The notes: generated from the letters alone by a model not told the origin. A stretch of DNA of 64,000 nucleotides from Paenibacillus sp. NFR01 (GCF_900111565.1 NZ_FOIK01000001.1:2263309-2327308); one strand, 5' to 3'; counted from the first letter of the stretch, positions 27,775 to 36,883 are shown. Numbers and translations: made by a program.

Positions 27775-28572
27775 TCAGTTCCGCCTTACTGTCCTTCTGC
27801 TTGAGACAGAGCCGTGTAATTTCTGCTTGAGACAGAGCCGTGTAATTTCGTAATAGACGAGCGTGATGATTTTATCGTAGAGCAGGTTGGTTTTGTCCGC
27901 CAAAGGCAGCGCTTTTTGCAGAAAAAACAGGCTTTGTTCATAATTGCGCTCATTCAGGCAGACGCGCGAAATATTCTGCATCAAATGCTGCTGGATCGTC
28001 CGGGCCTCGGCAAAATCATGATATTTATCGAATTCCTTCACGGCCCGGAGCCCGAAAAAAACCGCGTCGGCGCTGTCGAGCGTGAACATGAAATTGTTAA
28101 GCAGTTTGAACTCATAGAGATGCCAAATATCGACCCCCAGCAGATACGGCTTGATTTGCTCCGCAATTTCGCTCAGCCGCTTGATTTCATCCTCCCGGCG
28201 GTGCTGAAGCAGGAACCCCTGGCCCAGCAGATACAAATGGTAAAAAGCTTCGGTGCGCGTCTGCTCATACATAGCCCGGCACTCGTAGCTGAACGCTTGC
28301 ACCTTGTCGAATTCATAGCGGTTCGCCGCTTCGACCAGGTTCAGATGCAGCGTCCGCTTTACCGGCTGTGCGTAACCATAATGCAGGAACAGCAGCTCGT
28401 CCAGGGACATTTCCAGCTTGTCCAGCAGCAGGATCAGCTTGTCGTATCCGGGATAATATTTGCCGCCTTCAAACCGCGAGAGATTGCTGCGGCTCATAAT
28501 GCCGTCCGCCAGAATCGATTGCTTGATGCCTTTGGATGTACGGATCCGCTTGATCATCGGCCCTAAAATCAT
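27775..28572 (-). CDS. Rgg/RNPP-like HTH transcriptional regulator, frameshifted C-terminus
   Basis: This is an XRE-type regulator. The helix-turn-helix covers about residues 5-60 (IKRIRTSKGIKQSILADGIM, then SRSNLSRFEGGKYYP). The rest is an all-helical TPR-like region of the kind that binds signalling peptides in Rgg, PlcR and NprR proteins. The ATG at 28572 follows GGAGG by 9 bases. As it stands the protein has 265 residues and ends in an unrelated basic tail, because a 26-bp duplication (27795-27846) shifts the frame. Removing one copy gives a 288-residue protein ending at 27680. Its likely target is the divergent transporter at 28686. Confidence 0.8.
   Translation of the reverse strand: MILGPMIKRIRTSKGIKQSILADGIMSRSNLSRFEGGKYYPGYDKLILLLDKLEMSLDELLFLHYGYAQPVKRTLHLNLVEAANRYEFDKVQAFSYECRAMYEQTRTEAFYHLYLLGQGFLLQHRREDEIKRLSEIAEQIKPYLLGVDIWHLYEFKLLNNFMFTLDSADAVFFGLRAVKEFDKYHDFAEARTIQQHLMQNISRVCLNERNYEQSLFFLQKALPLADKTNLLYDKIITLVYYEITRLCLKQKLHGSVSSRRTVRRN
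27795..27846. repeat. Perfect 26-bp tandem duplication inside the regulator gene
   Basis: Positions 27795-27820 are repeated exactly at 27821-27846, and the next three bases (TTC) also match. Because 26 is not a multiple of three, the duplication changes the reading frame and replaces about the last 37 residues of the regulator. Confidence 0.97.
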
Positions 28573-28685
28573 CGCTCCACTCCTCCGCTTCACGTGTGAG
28601 TATCCGGCACATTTTTCAGAAGCCTTTTCCATTGTATGCTACATTCGGCACAAATCAAACGACAAGACATGGAGGATGAAATGCA

Positions 28686-29954
28686 ATGGGCTTGCAGCAA
28701 TCACGGAAACTGAACAGCAGGGTATGGAATATTTGGGCCGGCACTTTTTTTACAAGAACCGCACTGTTTATGAGCGTCCCTTATTTAGCCGTCTTCCTGA
28801 CGGGGCAAAAACAAATCTCCATCTTTCTGGCCGGCTGCGTGCTCAGCGCCAATCCGCTCGTGAACGTCGTCTTCAGCGGCTTCGCCGGAGCGCTGGCGGA
28901 CCGGCTTCCCCTGCGCAAAATCATCGCTTTTGTCCCCGTGGTTTGGGGAGCGGTGTTCATTCTCTTTTTTTTCGCGGACGGCTTCCCGGCCTATCTGCTG
29001 CTGAACGGCCTGAACGGGTTATGCTACTCCATCTTCGAGCCGGCCAGCAAAAAGGCATTGTCCGCCGAAACGCTTCCGGAACACCGGCTGCTTGTGTTCA
29101 ATCTGCGGTACACCGCGATTAATTTGGGCGCTTTCGCCGGGCCGCTGCTGAGCCTCTTGTTTAACCTGAAGCTGACGCTCTTCCCCTATGTCATCCTCGG
29201 CTCGCTTTATATTCTGTACGGCGTCTCGACGCTCTTCTTCTTCCGGCATGAAGGCCGGCGCCAAATGACTGCTTCCGCTCCGCATTCCCGCAGCTTCCGG
29301 GATCTGGCGGCCATCCGCAAAGATCAGGTATTTCTGCTTTTGCTGGCCGGCATGAGCTTCTCCTTCTTTGGATACTCGCAGCTGAACGGAACCGTGTCGC
29401 AATATTTGGCTGCCGCTCCCGGTTTAGCGGATGGCGCCCGGATGTATTCCTTGATCCTGTCGCTGAACGCAGTCGTTATCCTGGCTGCGCAGTTTGCTGT
29501 CCTCCGCTGGATTTCAGGCTGGAATCCGTTTAACGTGGTGCTCGCCGGCAATCTGCTGATCGCCGCAAGCTTTCTGTTCTTCGTCCTGCCGGTATCGCCG
29601 GTGATGCCGCTGCTGTTCATTGCGGTGTTCAGCCTGGGTGAGCTGCTGATCGGCGCACGGTTCGATGCTCTGGTGGATGAGCTGTCTCCCGCTGCGCATA
29701 AGGGTTTATATTTCGGCTGCTCGGAGTTCGTCAAAATCGGGACCACGCTGGGTCCGATGCTCGGAGCGTGGTTGCTGGGGGTGTTCGGCGCAGCATCGCC
29801 TGTTCCGGTGTTCGGCTTCATCGGGAGCATTACGGCTATGGGGGCCGTGCTGATCGGGGCCGCCCGCTTCAGGCATGTGCAGAGACACGCGGGGGATACT
29901 GCGGCGGTTGTTTGCAGTAAAAAAGGGGATGGCTCCAAAGTAACTATTACTTAG
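28686..29954 (+). CDS. MFS transporter
   Basis: This is a 422-residue membrane protein with about twelve hydrophobic segments and the cytoplasmic-loop motif ALADRLPLRK typical of the major facilitator superfamily. Sub-family and substrate cannot be read from sequence; drug or metabolite efflux is the usual role of this type. GGAGG lies 10 bases before the ATG. It is divergent from the HTH/TPR regulator, with 113 bp between start codons, which suggests control by that protein. Confidence 0.88.
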   Translation: MGLQQSRKLNSRVWNIWAGTFFTRTALFMSVPYLAVFLTGQKQISIFLAGCVLSANPLVNVVFSGFAGALADRLPLRKIIAFVPVVWGAVFILFFFADGFPAYLLLNGLNGLCYSIFEPASKKALSAETLPEHRLLVFNLRYTAINLGAFAGPLLSLLFNLKLTLFPYVILGSLYILYGVSTLFFFRHEGRRQMTASAPHSRSFRDLAAIRKDQVFLLLLAGMSFSFFGYSQLNGTVSQYLAAAPGLADGARMYSLILSLNAVVILAAQFAVLRWISGWNPFNVVLAGNLLIAASFLFFVLPVSPVMPLLFIAVFSLGELLIGARFDALVDELSPAAHKGLYFGCSEFVKIGTTLGPMLGAWLLGVFGAASPVPVFGFIGSITAMGAVLIGAARFRHVQRHAGDTAAVVCSKKGDGSKVTIT

Positions 29955-29990
29955 GCGCATGCCCGGCTGCATTAAGATGCTGCAAGAAAT

Positions 29991-30036
29991 AAAAAAAGCT
30001 GCCTCAACCAGCCTTTTCATGGCTATTGAGACAGCT
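29991..30036 (-). terminator. Intrinsic terminator on the minus strand
   Basis: The arms AGCTGCCTCAA and TTGAGACAGCT pair with one mismatch, with an inner AGCC/GGCT helix. Seven T follow on the minus strand only. The nearest minus-strand gene upstream is rlmI, about 370 bp away, across the repeat element at 30.2 kb. Confidence 0.75.
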
Positions 30037-30118
30037 CTATGGCGCTGTATGGAAAAATACCTGTATAGAGGCTTAATAGAAGGTTCTTTTTTCAACGCGG
30101 GTCCGGACCTTTCACCTC

Positions 30119-30307
30119 AAAATAGCGGGAAAATGTCACACTATTTTTCCCGCATACCGGCGGTACATCATTTAGTGGGAAATTGTCCCCCTAATTCGGG
30201 CCAAAATCGACAGAATCACGTTTCTGCTCTATTTAGTAGGCATTTTTCCCACTAATCGTGTGAAATAGCGAGTTTCGGCTGAAATAGAGGGAGGAAATCC
30301 CACTAAT
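30119..30307. repeat. Four-palindrome intergenic element, family B, copy 1
   Basis: There are four imperfect palindromes of the type TTAGTGGGAAA..CCCACTAA, centred near 30133, 30183, 30244 and 30295 (spacings about 50, 61 and 51 bp). The sequence is unrelated to family A at 6.9 kb, but the spacing is the same within one base. The region otherwise has no gene from 29955 to 30402. Confidence 0.8.
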
Positions 30308-30402
30308 GGGTATACGGTTGGGTGCATAGTCGGCATCGGGCGGAATGACCGAGAGAGATGACCGGCATCATGCAGAATGGCCGACCCGGAACGTTCACGC
30401 CG

Positions 30403-31797
30403 CTACTTTTTGCTGCGCACCTCAAAAATCGCGAATTTCAAATAGTGGCCTTCGTCCACGCCGAGAATTTGCGGATGGTCTTTGCCCGCCGCCTTCCATT
30501 CGATCAGGCGCAGCACTTTGCCGGCATCCTTGGCCGCTTCGGCAATCGTGTCGAGGAACAGCTGCGGCTGCATATGGTACGAGCAGCTGGCTGTTACCAG
30601 ATAACCGCCTTCGTTCACAAGCTTCATGCCGTGCAGGTTAATGTCCTTGTAACCGCGGCAGGCGCCGGCCACCGCGCTTTTCGTTTTGGCAAACGCCGGC
30701 GGGTCGAGAATAACTACATCCCAAGTGCGTCCGCCTCCGGCCGTCATCGGCTTCGACGTATCGGCTTTGGCCGCTGCCTTATCCGGCTTGGCTTCCGCGC
30801 TTCCGGCGCGTTCCGCCCGCTCTTCCAGCCCTTTTACCTGATTGCGTAAATATGCAAACGCATCATCCACCACAAACTCCACGCGGTCGCTGAAGCCGTT
30901 CAGCTCCACGTTCGCTTTGGCGCTTTCGATGGCATGGGCGGATACGTCGAGGCAAGTGACTTTCTTCGCGCCGTATTTGCAGGCATGCAGCGTAAAGCTG
31001 CCCGTATGCGAAAAGCACTCCAGTACGGTTGCGCCGTCCCAGTACGGGAACGTGACCGGCTTGCCGCTTTTGTTCACCGGCAGCGTCTCGGGCGCGCCGC
31101 CTTCGGTCTCTACGGTCTGCAGCGTAATGCCGCTGCGGCCGCCCCAGCCCTTCATCAGGGGAGCGATCGACGCCCGGTTCTCGCGCTGGTCAAAGAAATA
31201 GCCCGTCTTCTGTCCTTCCACGATATCGACGATCAGCTTCAGGCCGTTCTCGCTTACGGTAATGTGGCGCGGGCATTCCCCGTACAGCACGCCGGTGCGC
31301 TGCTCCAGCCCTTCCAGCTCGCGCACGGACACGTCGCTGCGCTCATAAATGCCGCGCGGATTCAGCACCGCGACCAGCGCTTCGACGATTTCGGCGCGCC
31401 GCTGATCCATGCCGAGCGTCAGAAGCTGCACGACCAGCACGTCGCCGAAGCGGTCGATGATAAGGCCGGGCAAAAAATCGGCTTCGCCGTAGACGAAGCG
31501 GTAGGCGTCCGCGCCCGGCAGGAAACGTTCGCGGTGCCGCAGGCAATCCGTGAAACGTTCGGTGAAAAAGGCGGTGTCCATCGCCTCAAGCGGACTTTGC
31601 GAGACGATGCGGACGCGGATCTGCGAAGCGGGATTGTAATACCCGGTCGCCAGATAGCGGCCTTGATGATTCAGTACATCCACCAGCGCACCCGGCTGCG
31701 GATTGCCGCCCGTCTGCGCTACCTCGCTGGCGTATACCCAAGGATGGCTTTGCTCCAGTCTTTTTTTACGGTTTCGTTCAAGTGTTACCGATGCCAA
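30403..31797 (-). CDS. Class I rRNA large-subunit methyltransferase (RlmI-like)
   Basis: This is an S-adenosylmethionine-dependent methyltransferase with an N-terminal PUA domain (HPWVYASEV). It resembles RlmI, which makes 5-methylcytosine in 23S rRNA. The catalytic core shows FDQREN, LECFSHTGSFTLHA and ILDPPAFAK, and CSYHM holds the second cysteine region. Two extra stretches, about residues 216-255 and 328-357 (Ala/Lys/Glu-rich), are insertions. The best start is a TTG at 31797 with AGGAG 9 bases upstream; a TTG at 31806 touches that site. The exact target base is not certain. Confidence 0.88.
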   Translation of the reverse strand: MASVTLERNRKKRLEQSHPWVYASEVAQTGGNPQPGALVDVLNHQGRYLATGYYNPASQIRVRIVSQSPLEAMDTAFFTERFTDCLRHRERFLPGADAYRFVYGEADFLPGLIIDRFGDVLVVQLLTLGMDQRRAEIVEALVAVLNPRGIYERSDVSVRELEGLEQRTGVLYGECPRHITVSENGLKLIVDIVEGQKTGYFFDQRENRASIAPLMKGWGGRSGITLQTVETEGGAPETLPVNKSGKPVTFPYWDGATVLECFSHTGSFTLHACKYGAKKVTCLDVSAHAIESAKANVELNGFSDRVEFVVDDAFAYLRNQVKGLEERAERAGSAEAKPDKAAAKADTSKPMTAGGGRTWDVVILDPPAFAKTKSAVAGACRGYKDINLHGMKLVNEGGYLVTASCSYHMQPQLFLDTIAEAAKDAGKVLRLIEWKAAGKDHPQILGVDEGHYLKFAIFEVRSKK

Positions 31798-31894
31798 TGA
31801 CTTCAACTCCTATGTTGTCCATGATTTGCGCACATGTCCTCTGCGCCACATTCATATATTGGTGTACAACCCCCGTTCAAAGGAGCTTGTCCTT

Positions 31895-32884
31895 ATGATC
31901 CGTGAACTGCTGTTCCCTGTCGTATATGGCCTCGTCATTTTCCTGGCGGGCATGAAGCTGATGGAGACCGCGCTGTCGCGGCTGGCCGGCCCTATGCTTG
32001 GCAAGCTGCTGCACCGGGCAACCTCGACGCCGCTGCGCGGCACATTCGTCAGCGCCGCGCTGTCGGCGCTGCTGCAGAGCAGCACCGCCGTGACCGTGCT
32101 GACCATCGGCATGGTTAACGCCGGGCTGCTCACCTATGCCCGGACGCTAGGCATCATTCTCGGCAGCAATATCGGCACCTGCCTGACGACGGAGCTGATC
32201 GGCCTGAACATCGCCGGCCTGTCCGGCCCGCTGCTGGCCGCTTCGCTGTGCCTGTGGGCGGCCGCCGTCGTGCTCGGCGAGCTGCCCGCGCCGGCGGGGC
32301 CGGCGGCGGAGCGCTTACGCCGCGTCTCCGGCCCGCTGCAGTTCGCGAGCCTGGCCGTCGCCGGCTTCGCGCTGGTCCTGTGGGGCATCGCGGTGATGCA
32401 ATCCATCGGGCCCGCGCTGGAAGCGAGCGGGCTGTTCCGCTGGTTCGCGGCGCGGGCCGCAACCAGCGCATGGTGGGGCCTCATCGCCGGGGCCTGCCTG
32501 ACCGCGATGCTGCACAGCAGCGCGGCCGTCATTGGCATGGCGATGGGCCTGGCCGCCTCCGGCGTGATGCCGCCGGAGGTGGGGGTCGCCGTCGTGCTCG
32601 GCGCGAACGTCGGCACCTGCGTCACCGCCGTCATCGCCGCGATCGGCGGGTCCGCCGCCGGCAAATTCGTTGCCGGCTCGCATGTCGCGCTGAACGTCGC
32701 CGGCGCGCTCCTGTTCCTGCCCTTCACCGGTCCGCTGCAAACGCTCGCGGCCGGAATGGGCGGCGGGCCTGCGGCCCAGCTCGCTCACGCGCAGACGATC
32801 TTCAACGTCGTCTGCTCGCTGGGTGCCCTCCCGCTCTGTTACCTGCCGCTCTGGTCCCGGCTTGAGCGGCGCCTGCAGCCCTGA
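31895..32884 (+). CDS. yqeW: Na/Pi cotransporter family protein (YqeW-like)
   Basis: This is a 329-residue membrane protein with two copies of the Na+/phosphate cotransporter domain. Each is marked by a QSSTA-type motif (LLQSSTAVTV early, MLHSSAAVIG later) followed by SNIGTC or ANVGTC. The ATG at 31895 has AGGAG 9 bases upstream. In B. subtilis yqeW sits next to mtaB and rpsU in the same direction; here it is nearby but on the opposite strand, divergent from the methyltransferase gene. Confidence 0.88.
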   Translation: MIRELLFPVVYGLVIFLAGMKLMETALSRLAGPMLGKLLHRATSTPLRGTFVSAALSALLQSSTAVTVLTIGMVNAGLLTYARTLGIILGSNIGTCLTTELIGLNIAGLSGPLLAASLCLWAAAVVLGELPAPAGPAAERLRRVSGPLQFASLAVAGFALVLWGIAVMQSIGPALEASGLFRWFAARAATSAWWGLIAGACLTAMLHSSAAVIGMAMGLAASGVMPPEVGVAVVLGANVGTCVTAVIAAIGGSAAGKFVAGSHVALNVAGALLFLPFTGPLQTLAAGMGGGPAAQLAHAQTIFNVVCSLGALPLCYLPLWSRLERRLQP

Positions 32885-32981
32885 CCGCCGCTTTGCCCGG
32901 CGGTCCAATCGCTGTTTTATTATACTTCAAACCGCGCCAATGTTCTAATGCGATCTCCCGATTAGGGTCTGCGGGTATCGC

Positions 32982-33023
32982 AAAAAAGGCGCCCCCGCCA
33001 TGATGGCCGGGTGCGCCCCTTTT
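32982..33023. terminator. Bidirectional terminator between yqeW and the Ig-repeat gene
   Basis: A GC-rich hairpin (GGCGC..GCGCC arms around a CCATGATGG centre) is flanked by six A on the left and four T on the right. It can stop the convergent transcripts of yqeW and the secreted protein gene. Confidence 0.88.
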
Positions 33024-33111
33024 CGAACGGCTGCGTTCTGACGCCCCGCGTCCAGGTCAGCCGTTTTTGAATATGTGTGATAACAGCGGCAAGCCGGATC
33101 GGCTGCCTGCT

Positions 33112-35352
33112 TTATTTTACCGTAACCGAAATCGTTACCGTCTTCGTGCCCAGCTTGCCCTTGATGGAAGCCGTGCCTTTGCCGACAGCGGTGATCATTC
33201 CGTTCGCGCTTACTTTGGCTACCGTCGCTTTGGAACTGGTCCAAGTCAGCGCGCCCGTAACATCGGCTGTTTTACCTGTATCGTAAAGCGCCGTTACCGT
33301 AACCGACTTGCCTGCTCCGATGCCAAGCGCAAGGCGCGTTTCGCTCGCGGTCAGCTTGGAGAGCTTTGGAACGACGGTCACTTTGACCGAAGCCGTAATG
33401 CCTTGGTACGATCCCGTCAGGGTCGCGGTGCCTTCGCCGATGGCCTTTACCGTGGCGCCTTTGACCGTAACGACCGCTTCATTGGAGGAAACCCAGTTCA
33501 TCGCGGTGGAGAAGGTTGCCGTTTTGCCGTTCGAGAACGTGCCTGTGACTTTGATCGTTTTCGAAGTCTTAAGGTTCATCTCCAGCACTGTCGGGTCTAC
33601 CGTCAGCTTCACAACCTTCTGTTCGATCGTCACCGGTACGGTGATGGTCTTGTTGGCATAGGTGCCTTTCAGCGAAGCCGAACCCTTGACCAGGCCTTTG
33701 ATCGTTTTGGTTTTATCGGTGATCTTCAGAACGGCATTCGTTCCACTTAAAGTCCAGGTAATCGTGTCCGTAACATCCAACTCTTCGCCGTTCTCCAGAA
33801 CGGCATTGACCTGCGGCAGTGCGCTTTCTTCTCCGATGACGAGTCCCAGCGCATCCTCTGGCCCGATCAGCACCAGCACCTTATTCTGCACGGTTACTTT
33901 GAGTTCGACCTTTTGTCCGCGGATTGCGGCTGGAGTCGTCGCCTCGCCCGCTTTTACCGTACCGGTTACCGTAACCGTTCCGGCTTTACCGGCGACCAGT
34001 TTGCCGTCTTCCACGGTGATGATATTTTCATCCGCCGAAGTCCATTCAATCTCCGAGCTGATATCCAGCTTCGTACCGTCCAGCTTGGTCGCACTTACTT
34101 TCGGCGTTGCTGTCGAATCTCCGGTATAGACCTCAAGCTCCGTTTTGTCGAGCGCCGGCTTGGTTACCGTCGGGTACACGGTGACTTTGAAGGTTTTGCT
34201 TACACCGAGATATTCGGCTTTGATCGTCGTAGTCCCTACAGCTTTGGCGGTAACAGAAGCCACGCCGGCATCTCCCGTCAAACCGTTTGCCGTTACGGTC
34301 GCCGCCAACTGGTTGTCCGAGCTCCAGGTCGCAACGCCGGAAACCGTTTCACTTACATCAGAGCCGCTGCGCACCAGCGCTTTCACATTCAGGCTTTCGC
34401 CAATGAACAGCGACTGGTCATCCGCAGGCTCCAGCAGGATCGCCTCATAAGGCGCGCGTACGTATACGTTTACGGTCTTGGAAACGCCCAGGTAGCTGGC
34501 TTTGATGACCGTTTTGCCTGTGCCAACGACCGTAATTTTACCGTCTTCCACCGTCGCAACGGATTCGCTCGAGCTGCTCCATTCCACATCATCGGTAATC
34601 GGAACTTCGCTGCTTTCGGCGGTAGCCTTAGACGTAGCTGTCAGTTGAACCGAAGAGTCGCCCACGACAAGTTCCAATTCCTTCGCTTCTTTTCCGTCCT
34701 TCTGCTTCAGCACCAGGGCCGAATACGGCAGCTTCACCGTCGCTTTGAACGTAGCGGTGAGGCCGCTGTATTTCGCGGTTACGGTTGCCGTACCTTCGCC
34801 CACCAGCGTAATCTGGCCGTCATCCACGGTCAGGACCTTGCTGTCGGAGCTGCTCCACGCCGCGTCTTCCGTGACGTCATTTACCGTTGAAGCCGTCTTT
34901 CCGCCGGTAGCCTCCGCTTTGACCAGCAGCGTGTCATCGCTGTCGCCAAGCTTATAGCTTCCTTCGTTCTTCGGCGTCAGCTTCAAATCCTTATACGGAT
35001 AAGTAACGGACACTTCCAGCGTCGCTACTGCATTATTGTAGGTCGCGGTAATGATCGCCGTTCCGGAATCAACCGGAGTCAACAGACCGTTCAGGACCTT
35101 CACGACTTCCGTTTTCGAGGAAGACCATACGGCTGCAGCGGTTACGTCCCGTTTCGAGGACGAGCCCTCCAGCGTCGCATACACTTTCAGCTGCTTCGGC
35201 GTCTGGCCGACCGTCAGCTCCACTTTAGCCGAACTGTCAAAATCAATGGATACCGTATCGCCTGTAGCGGCGAAGGCCGCTCCCGGGAAAGCAGCAACTA
35301 CAAGCAATATCATAGTGAGGAGCATCTTCGTCAATTTCCTGTGCACAGTCAT
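33112..35352 (-). CDS. Secreted protein with about eight bacterial Ig-like (Big_2) repeats
   Basis: This 746-residue protein begins with a signal peptide (charged start, hydrophobic core, AFAA cleavage region near residue 29). The rest is about eight repeats of 85-95 residues, each with a TWSSS or WTSSK-type strand, a VATV/VLTV step and a GxGTATVTAxY segment, as in Big_2 immunoglobulin-like domains. No sortase signal, SLH domain or catalytic domain is present, so it is probably secreted or held non-covalently. AAGGAG precedes the ATG. It sits alone between terminators inside a core gene region. The function is unknown. Confidence 0.88.
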   Translation of the reverse strand: MTVHRKLTKMLLTMILLVVAAFPGAAFAATGDTVSIDFDSSAKVELTVGQTPKQLKVYATLEGSSSKRDVTAAAVWSSSKTEVVKVLNGLLTPVDSGTAIITATYNNAVATLEVSVTYPYKDLKLTPKNEGSYKLGDSDDTLLVKAEATGGKTASTVNDVTEDAAWSSSDSKVLTVDDGQITLVGEGTATVTAKYSGLTATFKATVKLPYSALVLKQKDGKEAKELELVVGDSSVQLTATSKATAESSEVPITDDVEWSSSSESVATVEDGKITVVGTGKTVIKASYLGVSKTVNVYVRAPYEAILLEPADDQSLFIGESLNVKALVRSGSDVSETVSGVATWSSDNQLAATVTANGLTGDAGVASVTAKAVGTTTIKAEYLGVSKTFKVTVYPTVTKPALDKTELEVYTGDSTATPKVSATKLDGTKLDISSEIEWTSADENIITVEDGKLVAGKAGTVTVTGTVKAGEATTPAAIRGQKVELKVTVQNKVLVLIGPEDALGLVIGEESALPQVNAVLENGEELDVTDTITWTLSGTNAVLKITDKTKTIKGLVKGSASLKGTYANKTITVPVTIEQKVVKLTVDPTVLEMNLKTSKTIKVTGTFSNGKTATFSTAMNWVSSNEAVVTVKGATVKAIGEGTATLTGSYQGITASVKVTVVPKLSKLTASETRLALGIGAGKSVTVTALYDTGKTADVTGALTWTSSKATVAKVSANGMITAVGKGTASIKGKLGTKTVTISVTVK

Positions 35353-35494
35353 TGGTTCTCTCCTTAGGATGCAAATTTGTCTTGCGGCCTATTGCCACAC
35401 TCTTCCTTTTATATCGACAAAAGCCGAACGGGGTTTTACCCCAAATGCCGGATCCTTGGAAAACAGGACTTTCTAACTACAATAAACGCACATA

Positions 35495-35531
35495 AAAACG
35501 GACCCTTTCCCGCGAAGGAAAAAGGTCCGTC
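35495..35531 (-). terminator. Intrinsic terminator of the prmA-mtaB operon
   Basis: ACGGACC pairs with GGTCCGT, with an inner TTTCC/GGAAA helix, followed by T residues on the minus strand. It lies just after the mtaB stop. Confidence 0.88.
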
Positions 35532-35536
35532 CTCCC

Positions 35537-36880
35537 TTAATTTGCAATTAGCTTCAGTCCGGTTGAGCCTGTCCCGACCAGCTCGCCGCGGCATTCGTTA
35601 ACGCCCGCTTCCAGCACCTTCACTTGGCAGAGCTCGCCTTGCAGCGAATCGTCTCCGTCAAAGAAGATTTGCAGGTAATTGTCGCTGAAGCCGTGCTGCG
35701 TGAAGCGGCTTGGCGCCCCTTTGACGGAGCGTTCGGCGATCACAGACAACGTCTGTCCGACAAAACGCTGCGCATACGCAAGCTGCATCTCTTCGGAAAG
35801 ATCGATCAGCTGCTGCACGCGGGCGTTTTTGATCTCCTCGTCTACCTGGTTCGTCATGCGCGCGGCCGGCGTGCCTGTCCGTTTGGAATACGGGAACACA
35901 TGCATCTCGGAGTAATTGACCGCCTTCATGAATTCATAACCGGCCCGGAACATTTCTTCGGTCTCGCCCGGGAATCCGACGATAACGTCCGTTGTGATTC
36001 CGACATCCGGCATCGCTTTGCGGATCAGCTCCATTTTGGCGTAATACTCTTCGGTCGTATATTTGCGGCGCATCGCCTTCAGCACTTCGTTATGGCCCGC
36101 CTGGAGCGGAATATGCAGATGGCGGCACATTTTGGAGCTGCGGTTCAGTACCTCCAGCAGACGCTCGTCGATTTGGCTCGCTTCGATCGAACTGATGCGC
36201 ACGCGCTCCAGTCCGTCCACCTTATCCAGCTCCCAAAGGAGATCGGCCAGGCGGTAGTTATCGAGATCGTCGCCGTAGCCGCCGGTATGGATGCCGGTCA
36301 AGACGAATTCCTTGTAGCCCGCTTCCACCAGCTGATGGGCCTGGGCGACGATGGATTTCGGATCGCGGCTGCGCGACAGCCCGCGCGACCACGGAATGAT
36401 GCAGAACGTGCAGAAATTGTTGCAGCCGTCCTGGATTTTTAGGAAAGCCCGCGTGCGGTCGGCAAAGCCGGGGACGTCCAGCTCTTCGAATTCCCGCGTC
36501 TTCATGATATTGCGAACGGCGTTGACCGGCTGGCGGGACTCCTGAATGTTACGGACATGCGTCATGATTTGCTCGCGGTCCTGGTTCCCGATGACCAGAT
36601 CGACGCCGGGGATATCCAGAATCTCGCCCGGCGAGGTTTGCGCGTAACAGCCGGTTACGGCAACAATGGCCTCCGGGTTGCGGCGCACGGCGCGGCGGAT
36701 CATCTGCCGGCTCTTTTTGTCGCCGGTATTGGTGACCGTACACGTATTGATCAGATAAACGTCGGCGGGTCCTTCGAAATCGACCTGCTCGTAGCCTTCA
36801 TTTTTGAACAGCTGCCAGATGGCTTCAGTGTCGTAGAAATTGACTTTACAACCTAAAGTATAAAATGCTACGGATGGCAT
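35537..36880 (-). CDS. mtaB: tRNA (N6-threonylcarbamoyladenosine(37)-C2)-methylthiotransferase
   Basis: MtaB adds a methylthio group to t6A37 of tRNAs that read ANN codons. The 447-residue protein has the three cysteines of the N-terminal cluster (C11, C47, C78), the radical-SAM motif CNNFCTFC (C153, C157, C160) and a C-terminal TRAM domain. Its start is 3 bases after the rsmE stop, so both are co-transcribed from upstream. Confidence 0.96.
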   Translation of the reverse strand: MPSVAFYTLGCKVNFYDTEAIWQLFKNEGYEQVDFEGPADVYLINTCTVTNTGDKKSRQMIRRAVRRNPEAIVAVTGCYAQTSPGEILDIPGVDLVIGNQDREQIMTHVRNIQESRQPVNAVRNIMKTREFEELDVPGFADRTRAFLKIQDGCNNFCTFCIIPWSRGLSRSRDPKSIVAQAHQLVEAGYKEFVLTGIHTGGYGDDLDNYRLADLLWELDKVDGLERVRISSIEASQIDERLLEVLNRSSKMCRHLHIPLQAGHNEVLKAMRRKYTTEEYYAKMELIRKAMPDVGITTDVIVGFPGETEEMFRAGYEFMKAVNYSEMHVFPYSKRTGTPAARMTNQVDEEIKNARVQQLIDLSEEMQLAYAQRFVGQTLSVIAERSVKGAPSRFTQHGFSDNYLQIFFDGDDSLQGELCQVKVLEAGVNECRGELVGTGSTGLKLIAN

Positions 36881-36883
36881 TTT

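Noticed and set aside
29959..30255. Small plus-strand open frame after the MFS gene
   Set aside because: It runs through the terminator hairpin and into the palindrome element; no ribosome site and no plausible protein features.
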